From Streptomyces sp. GESEQ-35 (GTDB lineage Bacteria; Actinomycetota; Actinomycetes; Streptomycetales; Streptomycetaceae), in contig NZ_JAFFSX010000013.1 of assembly GCF_017948485.1 (NCBI RefSeq), positions 1 through 64,000 of the forward strand: a stretch of DNA of 64,000 bases. The letters run 5' to 3'. Below, piece after piece: positions 34,291-42,010 of this stretch. A program made the translations under genes and the position numbers. The notes under the pieces are model-generated. The model ran no database searches, was not told where the DNA came from, and saw only the letters and a program-made list of their open reading frames with translations. Position 1 is the first letter of the stretch, and every line of letters starts with the position of its first letter.

Positions 34291-35171
34291 CGCCCGGCAT
34301 GAAGGTCGGCGCGGTCATCATCACCATGGGCAACCGCCCCGACGAGCTCAGGGCCCTGCTCGACTCGGTCGCCAAGCAGGACGGCGACCCGGTCGCGGTG
34401 GTCGTCGTCGGCAACGGCTCGCCCGTCCCCGCCGTCCCCGAGGGCGTCCGCACGATCGAGCTGCCCGAGAACCTCGGCATCCCCGGCGGCCGCAACGTCG
34501 GCATAGAGGCCTTCGGCCCCAGCGGTCGCGACGTCGACATATTGCTATTTCTCGACGACGACGGCCTGCTCGCCCAGCACGACACCGCCGAACTCTGCCG
34601 TCAGGCTTTCGCGGCCGACCCGAGGCTCGGCATCATCAGCTTCCGCATCGCCGACCCGGACACCGGCGAGACCCAGCGCCGTCACGTACCCCGGCTGCGC
34701 GCCTCCGACCCGCTGCGCTCCTCCCGGGTCACCACCTTCCTCGGCGGCGCCAACGCCGTCCGCACCCAGGTCCTCGCCGAAGTCGGCGCGCTCCCGGACG
34801 AATTCTTCTACGCGCACGAGGAAACCGACCTGGCATGGCGGGCCCTCGACGCGGGCTGGATGATCGACTACCGGTCCGACATGGTGCTGTTCCACCCGAC
34901 GACCGCGCCCTCGCGGCACGCGGTCTACCACCGCATGGTCGCCCGCAACCGCGTGTGGCTCGCCCGCCGCAACCTCCCCGCGCCCCTGGTCCCCGTCTAC
35001 CTGGGCGTCTGGCTGCTGCTCACCCTCCTGCGCCGCCCCTCGCGGCCCGCGCTCAGGGCATGGTTCGGCGGATTCCGGGAAGGCTGGACGACCGACTGCG
35101 GGCCCCGCCGGCCCATGAAGTGGCGTACGGTGTGGCGGCTGACTCGACTGGGCCGACCCCCCGTCATCTGA
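34287..35171 (+). CDS. Glycosyltransferase family 2
   Basis: A 294-residue protein, GTG 34287 overlapping the upstream stop by 4 nt (an ATG at 34299 is an alternative). The GT-A fold begins VGAVIITMGNRPDELRALL, continues with ENLGIPGGRNVGI, the metal-binding FLDDDG at about residue 90 and GGANAVRTQVLAEVGALP then the E-rich FYAHEETDLAWRA, a full set for a rhamnosyl/galactosyl-type GT2. A C-terminal hydrophobic stretch (LVPVYLGVWLLLTLL, about 232-246) suggests membrane association. It probably adds a sugar to the lipid-linked or polymer product assembled by the neighbouring enzymes. Confidence 0.9.
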   Translation: MTPGMKVGAVIITMGNRPDELRALLDSVAKQDGDPVAVVVVGNGSPVPAVPEGVRTIELPENLGIPGGRNVGIEAFGPSGRDVDILLFLDDDGLLAQHDTAELCRQAFAADPRLGIISFRIADPDTGETQRRHVPRLRASDPLRSSRVTTFLGGANAVRTQVLAEVGALPDEFFYAHEETDLAWRALDAGWMIDYRSDMVLFHPTTAPSRHAVYHRMVARNRVWLARRNLPAPLVPVYLGVWLLLTLLRRPSRPALRAWFGGFREGWTTDCGPRRPMKWRTVWRLTRLGRPPVI

Positions 35172-35268
35172 CAAGCTCGGTCCTGAGAGCACCCGGCCGT
35201 TTCGCATGGCCGCCGGCTCATGCCCTGCCCCCACAGGCCGCGCATCTCGAAGACGAAAGTTTCCTTTG

Positions 35269-36198
35269 GTGAGTGAGACAACGCACGACGGTTCGGTCGC
35301 GGTGAGCGCGGCCCTGCCGCCCGACGAGCGACTGACCGCGGCCCAGCTGGCCGAGAAGTACGGCCTGTCCGTGAGCGGTGCCCGCCCCTCGCTCGTCGAG
35401 TACGTCCGTCAGCTCTGGGCCCGGCGTCACTTCATCGTCGCCTTCTCCCGGGCGAAGCTGACCGCCCAGTACAGCCAGGCGAAGCTCGGCCAGCTCTGGC
35501 AGGTGGCCACTCCGCTGCTGAACGCGGCCGTGTACTTCTTCGTCTTCGGCGTCATCCTGCAGGCCAACCGCGGCATGTCGCAGGAGGTGTACATCCCGTT
35601 CCTGGTCACCGGTGTGTTCGTGTTCACCTTCACACAGAGCTCGGTGATGGCGGGCGTCCGTGCGATCTCCGGCAACCTCGGTCTGGTCCGTGCCCTGCAC
35701 TTCCCGCGCGCCTCGCTGCCGATCTCCTTCGCGCTCCAGCAACTCCAGCAGCTGCTGGCCTCGATGATCGTGATGATCGCCGTGGTGGTCGGCTTCGGCA
35801 GTTTCCCCGACCTGTCCTGGGCCCTGGTCGTCCCGGCGCTCGCCCTTCAGTTCCTCTTCAACACCGGCCTCGCGCTGGTCATGGCCCGGGCCGGCGCCAA
35901 GACCCCGGACCTCGCGCAGCTGATGCCGTTCGTGATGCGTACGTGGATGTACGCGTCCGGTGTCATGTACTCCATCCCGATCATGCTGGCCGACAAGCCG
36001 CAGTGGATCGCCACGGTCCTCCAGTGGAATCCGGCCGCCATCTACATGGACCTGATGCGCTTCGCGCTCATCGACGGCTATGGCTCCGAGAACCTCCCGA
36101 ACCATGTGTGGATGGCAGCGCTCGGCTGGGCCGTGCTGCTCGCCGTCGCCGGCTTCGTCTACTTCTGGAAGGCGGAAGAGAGGTACGGCCGTGGCTGA
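35269..36198 (+). CDS. ABC-2 type exporter permease (TagG/Wzm-like)
   Basis: A 309-residue membrane protein beginning at GTG 35269 (VSETTHDG). After a soluble N-terminus of about 70 residues it shows the sequence LTAQYSQAKLGQLWQVATPLL, the interfacial helix before the first membrane segment in Wzm/TagG proteins, then six hydrophobic segments. FTQSSVMAGVRAISGNLGLVRALHFPRA is the conserved region that contacts the ATPase. It partners with the ATPase at 36191-36970, whose start overlaps this stop by 8 nt. It should export a lipid-linked glycan or polyol-phosphate polymer across the membrane. Confidence 0.92.
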   Translation: MSETTHDGSVAVSAALPPDERLTAAQLAEKYGLSVSGARPSLVEYVRQLWARRHFIVAFSRAKLTAQYSQAKLGQLWQVATPLLNAAVYFFVFGVILQANRGMSQEVYIPFLVTGVFVFTFTQSSVMAGVRAISGNLGLVRALHFPRASLPISFALQQLQQLLASMIVMIAVVVGFGSFPDLSWALVVPALALQFLFNTGLALVMARAGAKTPDLAQLMPFVMRTWMYASGVMYSIPIMLADKPQWIATVLQWNPAAIYMDLMRFALIDGYGSENLPNHVWMAALGWAVLLAVAGFVYFWKAEERYGRG

Positions 36199-36970
36199 AC
36201 ACCCGGGGGACGAACCGATCCCCACCGTCATCGCCGACGAACTCCACATCGTCTACCGCGTCAACGGCGCCAAGGCCGGCAAGGGCAGCGCCACCGCGGC
36301 ACTCAGCCGCATACTCAAGCGCGGCGAGGACCGAGGGGTGCGCAAGGTGCACGCCGTACGCGGCGTCTCGTTCGTCGCCCACCGAGGCGAGGCCATCGGC
36401 CTGATCGGCTCCAACGGCTCCGGCAAGTCCACGCTGCTGCGCGCCATCGCCGGCCTGCTCCCCGCCGAGAGCGGCATGGTCTACACCGACGGCCAGCCCT
36501 CCCTGCTCGGGGTGAACGCGGCTCTGATGAACGACCTCACCGGCGAGCGGAACGTCATATTGGGCGGGCTCGCCATGGGGATGTCCCGCGAGGAGATCAG
36601 GGAGCGCTACCAGCAGATCGTCGACTTCTCGGGCATCAACGAGAAGGGCGACTTCATCACCCTGCCGATGCGCACCTACTCCTCCGGCATGGCGGCCCGT
36701 CTGCGCTTCTCCATCGCCGCGGCCAAGGACCACGACGTCCTGATGATCGACGAGGCCCTCGCCACCGGCGACGCCAGCTTCCGCAAGCGCTCCGAGGCAC
36801 GTATCCGTGAACTGCGCAAGGAAGCCGGCACCGTGTTTCTCGTCAGCCACAACAACAAGTCGATCCGTGATACCTGCAACCGCGTCCTGTGGCTGGAACG
36901 CGGCGAGCTGCGCATGGACGGGCCGACCGAAGAGGTCCTCAAGGAGTACGAGAAGTTCACGGGCAAGTAG
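36191..36970 (+). CDS. ABC exporter ATP-binding protein (TagH/Wzt-like)
   Basis: A 259-residue ATPase starting at GTG 36191. Walker A is GSNGSGKST at about residue 73, the signature is YSSGMAARLRFS, and Walker B is VLMIDEAL near 184 followed by GDASFRKRSEARI, all of the Wzt/TagH polysaccharide export subclass. There is no C-terminal carbohydrate-binding domain, so recognition of the cargo end group is not built into the ATPase. The N-terminal 40 residues contain the HAVRGVSFVAHRGE segment typical of this group. The gene ends the polyol-phosphate set and is followed by a strong terminator at 37010. Confidence 0.93.
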   Translation: MAEHPGDEPIPTVIADELHIVYRVNGAKAGKGSATAALSRILKRGEDRGVRKVHAVRGVSFVAHRGEAIGLIGSNGSGKSTLLRAIAGLLPAESGMVYTDGQPSLLGVNAALMNDLTGERNVILGGLAMGMSREEIRERYQQIVDFSGINEKGDFITLPMRTYSSGMAARLRFSIAAAKDHDVLMIDEALATGDASFRKRSEARIRELRKEAGTVFLVSHNNKSIRDTCNRVLWLERGELRMDGPTEEVLKEYEKFTGK

Positions 36971-37009
36971 TCCACCCGGACCCGGGCGAAAAGCCCATCA
37001 GGCTTCCCA

Positions 37010-37040
37010 GGGCCCCGCCGGAACCCTTCCGGCGGGGCCC
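37010..37040 (+). terminator. Intrinsic terminator of the exporter operon
   Basis: GGGCCCCGCCGGAA, loop CCC, TTCCGGCGGGGCCC: a perfect 14-bp stem with a 3-nt loop, beginning 40 nt after the exporter ATPase stop. It isolates the upstream polyol-phosphate operon from the hopanoid genes. No T-run follows. Confidence 0.85.
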
Positions 37041-37137
37041 CGCGTCTGCAAAGGAAACGTCAACTTCGGTCGGCCCAAGGAATCTTGAAGCCAATCGGTG
37101 TGTTCTTGTGATGCGCAGGACACCCCGACGGACCGCG

Positions 37138-37155
37138 TTGCGTTGTACAACGTAA
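37138..37155. promoter_or_regulatory. Inverted repeat upstream of the hopanoid cluster, candidate operator
   Basis: TTGCGTTGTACAACGTAA contains a perfect 12-bp palindrome CGTTGTACAACG flanked by TT and AA arms with one mismatch pair. It lies about 140-155 nt upstream of the leader ORF. The AT-rich symmetry stands out in this G+C-rich setting and suits a dimeric repressor. Confidence 0.5.
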
Positions 37156-37294
37156 GCTATACCGGTCCCGATAAGCGGCAAGTGGGGCGATAATGCGCGA
37201 CACCCCACGCCAGGTCAGCCGCACGGACGGCCGGGCGGCGTGTCCGAAATAGTGTGTATTGGGTCGGCAGTGTAGAACGGGAGATGTGACGGCA

Positions 37295-37360
37295 ATGGCT
37301 ACGGAAACTCCCCAGGTCGACGCAGCGTGTGCCGTCCCCGCGCCGGGTAGTGAACGGTGA
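37295..37360 (+). CDS. Short leader ORF translationally coupled to hpnC
   Basis: An ATG at 37295 (or GTG 37286) opens a 21-codon frame, MATETPQVDAACAV..., whose TGA overlaps the GTG of hpnC by 4 nt. A GGGAG lies about 11 nt before the ATG. hpnC has no obvious Shine-Dalgarno of its own, so ribosomes ending the leader could start hpnC. It contains no run of one amino acid that would suggest classical attenuation. It could also be a chance frame. Confidence 0.4.
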   Translation: MATETPQVDAACAVPAPGSER

Positions 37361-38259
37361 CGGGAACCGGCACCGCGCCGACCGGCGATCCGGAGCGCGG
37401 CACGCTCGAGAAGGCCGCGGACGAGAACTTCCCCGTGGCCCCGTTCTTCCTGCCCAGGGCCTGGCGCGCCGATCTGATGGCGGTGTACGGGTTCGCCCGC
37501 CTTGTCGACGACATCGGCGACGGCGACCTCGCCCCCGGCGGCGCCGACGCCCGTTTGCTCGGCGTGTCGGCCGAGGAGGCCGAGGACCGTCTTCTGCTGC
37601 TGGACGCTTTTGAGGCCGATCTTCACCGCGTGTTCGATTCGACTCCGCGCCATCCCATCCTGCGCCGCCTCCAGCCGACCGTGCGGCGCCGCTCGCTGAG
37701 CCCGGAGCCCTTTCTCGGCCTGATCGCCGCCAACCGCCAGGACCAGCTCGTCAAGCGCTACGAGACCTACGACGACCTCCTCGCGTACTGCGAACTGTCC
37801 GCCAACCCCGTCGGCCGCCTCGTCCTCGCCGTCACCGGCACCGAGACCCCCGAGCGTGTCCGGCGCTCCGACGCGATCTGCACGGCCCTCCAGATCGTCG
37901 AGCACCTCCAGGACGTCGCCGAGGACCTCGGCCGCGACCGTATCTATCTGCCCGCCACGGACATGAAGCGCTTTCATGTCCAGGAGGCGGATCTCGCCGC
38001 GAAAATCGCGGGCGCATCGGTGCGCGCACTGGTTGCATACGAAGCGCAACGAGCCCGCGATCTCCTGAATGAAGGCGCCCCCTTGGTGGGTAGCGTCCAC
38101 GGCAGGTTGAAGCTGCTGCTCGCAGGGTTCGTGGCGGGGGGAAGGGCGGCAATCCATGCGATTGCCGCCGCCGAATACGACGTACTTCCCGGCCCGCCCA
38201 AGCCCGGCAAGCTCCAGTTGCTGCGTGAGGTGGGCGTGACCCTGCGAGGAGAGGGGTGA
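37357..38259 (+). CDS. hpnC: Squalene synthase HpnC (hydroxysqualene synthase)
   Basis: A 300-residue trans-prenyltransferase-fold protein. The family DxxxD motifs are in GFARLVDDIGDGD (about residue 43-55) and VEHLQDVAEDLGRDRIYLP (about 180-198). In the three-enzyme bacterial route, HpnD makes presqualene diphosphate from two FPP, HpnC turns it into hydroxysqualene and HpnE reduces that to squalene. All three genes lie here in the order C-D-E, which supports the assignment. The GTG start is coupled to a short leader ORF, and the stop overlaps the hpnD start by 4 nt (GTGA). Confidence 0.92.
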   Translation: MTGTGTAPTGDPERGTLEKAADENFPVAPFFLPRAWRADLMAVYGFARLVDDIGDGDLAPGGADARLLGVSAEEAEDRLLLLDAFEADLHRVFDSTPRHPILRRLQPTVRRRSLSPEPFLGLIAANRQDQLVKRYETYDDLLAYCELSANPVGRLVLAVTGTETPERVRRSDAICTALQIVEHLQDVAEDLGRDRIYLPATDMKRFHVQEADLAAKIAGASVRALVAYEAQRARDLLNEGAPLVGSVHGRLKLLLAGFVAGGRAAIHAIAAAEYDVLPGPPKPGKLQLLREVGVTLRGEG

Positions 38260-39203
38260 TCCGGACCGTGGACTCACCGCCGCACGTGTCCGCACCGGTA
38301 CTCGCCGCCTACAGCTACTGCGAGGCAGTCACCGGACAGCAAGCACGTAACTTCGCGTACGGCATCAGACTGTTGCCGACGCACAAGCGGCGCGCGATGT
38401 CGGCGCTGTACGCCTTCTCGCGCCGTGTCGACGACATCGGCGACGGCGTGCTGGAACCCGACATCAAGATCGCCAGACTCGAGGACACCCGGGAGCTGCT
38501 GACCCGGATCCGTGACGACGCGGTCGACGAGGACGACACCGACCCGGTTGCCGTCGCCCTGACCCATGCCGCCGAGCAGTTCCCGATCCCGCTGGACGGC
38601 CTCGACGAGCTCATCGACGGCGTGCTGATGGACGTACGCGGTGAGACCTATGAGACCTGGGACGACCTGAAGGTCTACTGCCGCTGTGTGGCGGGTGCCA
38701 TCGGGCGGCTCTCGCTGGGTGTGTTCGGTACGGAGCGAGGGGCGCGCGGCGCCGAGCGCGCGCCGGAGTATGCCGACACGCTCGGGCTCGCGCTTCAGCT
38801 CACCAACATCCTGCGGGACGTCCGCGAGGACGCCGAGGGCGGGCGCACCTATCTGCCCGCCGACGACCTGGCCAAGTTCGGCTGCTCGGCCGGGTTCAAC
38901 GGACCGAAACCGCCGGAGGGCGCCGACTTCGCGGGCCTCGTGCACTTCGAAGTGCGCCGGGCCCGCGCCCTTTTCGCCGAGGGCTACCGGCTGCTCCCCC
39001 TGCTCGATCGGCGCAGCGGTGCCTGTGTCGCCGCCATGGCCGGCATCTACCGGCGCCTGCTCGACCGCATCGAGCGCGATCCGGAGGCGGTGCTGCGCGG
39101 CCGGGTCTCGCTGCCCGGCCGCGAGAAGGCGTACGTCGCCGTGCGTGGTCTGTCCGGGCTGGACGCCCGGCATGTGAACCGGACCGTCAGGAGGCGCGCC
39201 TGA
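38256..39203 (+). CDS. hpnD: Presqualene diphosphate synthase HpnD
   Basis: A 315-residue protein of the squalene/phytoene synthase family. The first Asp-rich motif is in SRRVDDIGDG (about 51-60) and the second in LTNILRDVREDAEGGRTYLP (about 178-197), with the YCRCVAGAIGRLS substrate segment between. It condenses two farnesyl diphosphates to presqualene diphosphate, the first committed step to hopanoids. The GTG start overlaps the hpnC stop, so synthesis of the two is coupled. A 133-nt gap, with a small TGGAC-N6-GTCCA repeat right after the stop codon (39204-39219), separates it from hpnE. Confidence 0.93.
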   Translation: MIRTVDSPPHVSAPVLAAYSYCEAVTGQQARNFAYGIRLLPTHKRRAMSALYAFSRRVDDIGDGVLEPDIKIARLEDTRELLTRIRDDAVDEDDTDPVAVALTHAAEQFPIPLDGLDELIDGVLMDVRGETYETWDDLKVYCRCVAGAIGRLSLGVFGTERGARGAERAPEYADTLGLALQLTNILRDVREDAEGGRTYLPADDLAKFGCSAGFNGPKPPEGADFAGLVHFEVRRARALFAEGYRLLPLLDRRSGACVAAMAGIYRRLLDRIERDPEAVLRGRVSLPGREKAYVAVRGLSGLDARHVNRTVRRRA

Positions 39204-39336
39204 TGGACAAAACGGTCCAAGGTGATGCTGCTGGAGAAAAGTGGCGGGCAACCCTCCGGTGCCGGGTGGCGTCCCTGACTGCAATGGTCTGCCGTGCACC
39301 GTTCAAGCACCGCGGCCGCGCAGGGGGGAGTGCACG

Positions 39337-40767
39337 ATGACCGACGGCTCGCGGACCGAGGAGCCGCTTGCGGACATGCCGGGGCCACGCTCCGGTCGGG
39401 ACGCCGTCGTGGTCGGCGGCGGGCTCGCCGGCATCACCGCCGCGCTCGCGCTCGCCGACGCCGGAGTGCGCGTGACCCTGATCGAGGGCCGACCGCGCCT
39501 GGGCGGGCTCGCCTTCTCCTTTCAACGCGGCGAGTTGACGGTCGACAACGGACAGCATGTGTACCTGCGCTGCTGCACCGCCTACCGCTGGTTCCTCGAC
39601 CGCATCGAGGGGGCGGCGCTGGCGCCGTTGCAGGATCGTCTCGACGTGCCCGTACTCGACGTCGCCAAGCCCGAAGGGCGGCGGCTCGGCAGGCTGCGGC
39701 GCGACGCGCTGCCCGTGCCCCTGCATCTGGGGCGCAGCCTGGCCACGTACCCGCATCTCTCGCTCGCCGAACGCGCCAAGGTCGGGCGTGCCGCGCTCGC
39801 GCTCAAGGGGCTCGACCTCGCCGATCCGACCCTGGACACACAGGACTTCGGCAGCTGGCTGACCGCGCACGGTCAGTCGGCGCGTGCCATCGAGGCCCTG
39901 TGGGACCTGGTCGGGGTCGCCACCCTCAACGCGGTCGCGGGCGACGCCTCACTCGGGCTCGCCGCGATGGTGTTCAAGACCGGTCTGCTGTCCGACCCGG
40001 GCGCGGCCGACATCGGCTGGGCGCGCGTCCCGCTCGGGGAACTGCATGACCGGCTGGCCCGCAAGGCGCTCGACTCCGCGGGCGTGCGTACCGAGGTCCG
40101 TACACGAGTCACCTCCATCTCTACTGACGACAACGGACGTTGGAGCGTTCAGGTTCCCGGCGAGACACTCACGGCGGACGCCGTCGTCCTCGCCGTACCG
40201 CAGCGCGAGGCGCACGATCTACTGCCCGCCGGAGCCCTCGACGCCCCGGAACGACTGCTGGAGATCGACACCGCGCCGATCCTCAACGTGCATGTCGTGT
40301 ACGACCGGAAGGTGCTCGGCAAGCCCTTCTTCGCGGCCCTCGGCACCCCGGTGCAGTGGGTCTTCGACCGGACCGACGCCTCCGGGCTGAAGGACGGCCA
40401 GTACCTGGCGCTGTCGCAGTCGGCGGCGCAGGACGAGATCGACGCACCGGTCGCCGAACTGCGCGAGCGGTATCTGCCCGAACTGGAACGGCTGTTGCCC
40501 GGCACCCGCGGCGCCGAGGTGAAGGACTTCTTCGTGACCAGGGAGCGCACGGCCACGTTCGCTCCCGCCCCAGGCGTCGGGCGGCTGCGGCCCGGCGCCC
40601 GTACCAAGGCCCCCGGCCTCTGGCTGGCCGGAGCGTGGACCGCCACAGGGTGGCCCGCGACCATGGAGAGTGCGGTCCGCAGTGGCGTGAGTGCGGCGGA
40701 CGCCGCGCTGAGCGCCCTGGGCCGGCCCCGCCCCCGCCACCTCTTCGAAGTCGAGGAGGCGGCCTGA
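39337..40767 (+). CDS. hpnE: Hydroxysqualene dehydroxylase HpnE (squalene-associated FAD-dependent desaturase family)
   Basis: A 476-residue flavoprotein from ATG 39337, with AGGGGGGAG 7 nt upstream. The Rossmann motif VVVGGGLAGITAALALADAG is at residues 24-43, followed by GRPRLGGLAFSF, and the C-terminal FAD motif is LWLAGAWTATGWPATMESAV. This is the carotenoid-desaturase-like family annotated as squalene-associated desaturase; the known activity is reduction of hydroxysqualene to squalene. It completes the C-D-E triad. Its stop codon overlaps the ATG of the polyprenyl synthase by 1 nt (TGATG). Confidence 0.92.
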   Translation: MTDGSRTEEPLADMPGPRSGRDAVVVGGGLAGITAALALADAGVRVTLIEGRPRLGGLAFSFQRGELTVDNGQHVYLRCCTAYRWFLDRIEGAALAPLQDRLDVPVLDVAKPEGRRLGRLRRDALPVPLHLGRSLATYPHLSLAERAKVGRAALALKGLDLADPTLDTQDFGSWLTAHGQSARAIEALWDLVGVATLNAVAGDASLGLAAMVFKTGLLSDPGAADIGWARVPLGELHDRLARKALDSAGVRTEVRTRVTSISTDDNGRWSVQVPGETLTADAVVLAVPQREAHDLLPAGALDAPERLLEIDTAPILNVHVVYDRKVLGKPFFAALGTPVQWVFDRTDASGLKDGQYLALSQSAAQDEIDAPVAELRERYLPELERLLPGTRGAEVKDFFVTRERTATFAPAPGVGRLRPGARTKAPGLWLAGAWTATGWPATMESAVRSGVSAADAALSALGRPRPRHLFEVEEAA

Positions 40768-41894
40768 TGCTCGATGAGCGCGCGGCAGGTCCCCGCACCC
40801 CCGGTACCGCAACAAGAGGAGAGACTGTGCCCACTGTGCCCCCGGCCCCGAAGGCTGCCGACGCGGTGGAGGTGACCGCGCTACTGGAGCGCGGCCGGAC
40901 CCTGGCCACACCCGTACTGCGGGCGGCCATCGCCCGCCTGGCCCCTCCCATGGACACCGTTTCCGCCTACCACTTCGGCTGGATCGACGCGGCGGGCAAC
41001 CCCGCGGACGGCGACGGCGGCAAGGCCGTACGCCCCGCCCTCGCGGTGCTCTCCGCCGAGGTCACCGGCGCCGCCCCTGAGGTCGGCATCCCCGGCGCGG
41101 TCGCCGTCGAGCTGGTCCACAACTTCTCGCTGCTGCACGACGACCTGATGGACGGCGACGAACAGCGCCGGCACCGCGACACCGTCTGGAAGGTGCACGG
41201 CCCCGCCCAGGCGATCCTGGTCGGCGACGCCCTGTTCGCCCTCGCCAACGAGATCCTGCTGGAACTCGGCACCGTCGAGGCGGGCCGTGCCACCCGTCGG
41301 CTCACCACCGCGACCCGCGCGCTGATCGACGGACAGGCGCAGGACATCTCCTACGAGCACCGCGACCGCGTCAGCGTCGAGGAGTGCCTGGAGATGGAGG
41401 GCAACAAGACCGGCGCCCTGCTCGCGTGCGCCAGCTCCATCGGCGCGGTGCTCGGCGGCGCGGACGACCGCACCGCCGACACCCTGGAGAAGTACGGCTA
41501 CCACCTGGGCCTGGCCTTCCAGGCCGTCGACGACCTCCTCGGCGTCTGGGGCGACCCGGAGGCCACCGGCAAGCAGACCTGGAGCGATCTGCGCCAGCGC
41601 AAGAAGTCCCTGCCGGTCGTGGCCGCGCTCGCGGCGGGCGGTGCCGCCTCCGAGCGGCTCGGCGAGATCCTCGCCGCCGACGCCAAGAGCAGCGACTTCG
41701 CGAACTTCTCCGAGGAGGAGTTCGCGGCCCGCGCCGCCCTCATCGAGAAGGCGGGCGGCCGCGAGTGGACCGCCGAAGAGGCGCGCCGCCAGCACACCGT
41801 CGCCATCGAAGCCCTCGGCGCCATCGACATGCCTGACCAGGTGCGGGACCGGTTCGCGGCGCTCGCCGACTTCGTCGTCGTACGAAAGAGATGA
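40767..41894 (+). CDS. Polyprenyl diphosphate synthase (FPP/GGPP synthase-like)
   Basis: A 375-residue isoprenyl diphosphate synthase. The first Asp-rich motif is intact, LLHDDLMDGD (DDxxD, around residue 125), and the second is DDLLGVWGD, where the fifth position is Gly as in several actinobacterial GGPP/FPP synthases. GNKTGALLACA and the KQTWSDLRQRKKSLP region are also typical. Two starts are plausible: ATG 40767 (GAGG 8 nt upstream, coupled to hpnE) and GTG 40827 (AGAGGAGAG close upstream). It makes FPP or a longer chain for the hopanoid enzymes. An FPP product would fit the pathway best. Confidence 0.9.
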   Translation: MLDERAAGPRTPGTATRGETVPTVPPAPKAADAVEVTALLERGRTLATPVLRAAIARLAPPMDTVSAYHFGWIDAAGNPADGDGGKAVRPALAVLSAEVTGAAPEVGIPGAVAVELVHNFSLLHDDLMDGDEQRRHRDTVWKVHGPAQAILVGDALFALANEILLELGTVEAGRATRRLTTATRALIDGQAQDISYEHRDRVSVEECLEMEGNKTGALLACASSIGAVLGGADDRTADTLEKYGYHLGLAFQAVDDLLGVWGDPEATGKQTWSDLRQRKKSLPVVAALAAGGAASERLGEILAADAKSSDFANFSEEEFAARAALIEKAGGREWTAEEARRQHTVAIEALGAIDMPDQVRDRFAALADFVVVRKR

Positions 41895-41927
41895 TCACTA
41901 TCGGTCGAACAGCCCTCGCGTAGTCGC

Positions 41928-41960
41928 CGGCCGGTGCTACCGACGCACGAGCACCGGCCG
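41928..41960 (+). other. Intercistronic hairpin before shc
   Basis: CGGCCGGTGCT, 11 nt, AGCACCGGCCG: a perfect 11-bp stem in the 116-nt gap between the polyprenyl synthase and shc. No T-run follows and downstream genes belong to the same pathway, so partial termination, mRNA processing or stabilisation are the likely roles. It would let the shc-to-hpnO part differ in level from the first part. Confidence 0.55.
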
Positions 41961-42010
41961 ACGGCGGACCCACAGCAGCACGACTTGTACGACTGCAAGA
42001 AGGGGAAGCC

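Larger units (their letters stand above)
36971..37294. other. Intergenic region before the hopanoid cluster
   Basis: This 324-bp stretch contains no coding sequence that I can support. It holds the terminator of the exporter operon (37010-37040) and an inverted repeat (37138-37155), both listed separately. Between 37160 and 37285 the sequence is less G+C-rich than its surroundings (for example GTGTATTGGG), as expected for a promoter zone, but no -35/-10 pair with correct spacing stands out. Confidence 0.6.

Noticed and set aside
39204..39336. Possible small gene between hpnD and hpnE
   Set aside because: The gap of 133 nt has only a frame running into hpnE without a Shine-Dalgarno. A small TGGAC-N6-GTCCA repeat is all that stands out.
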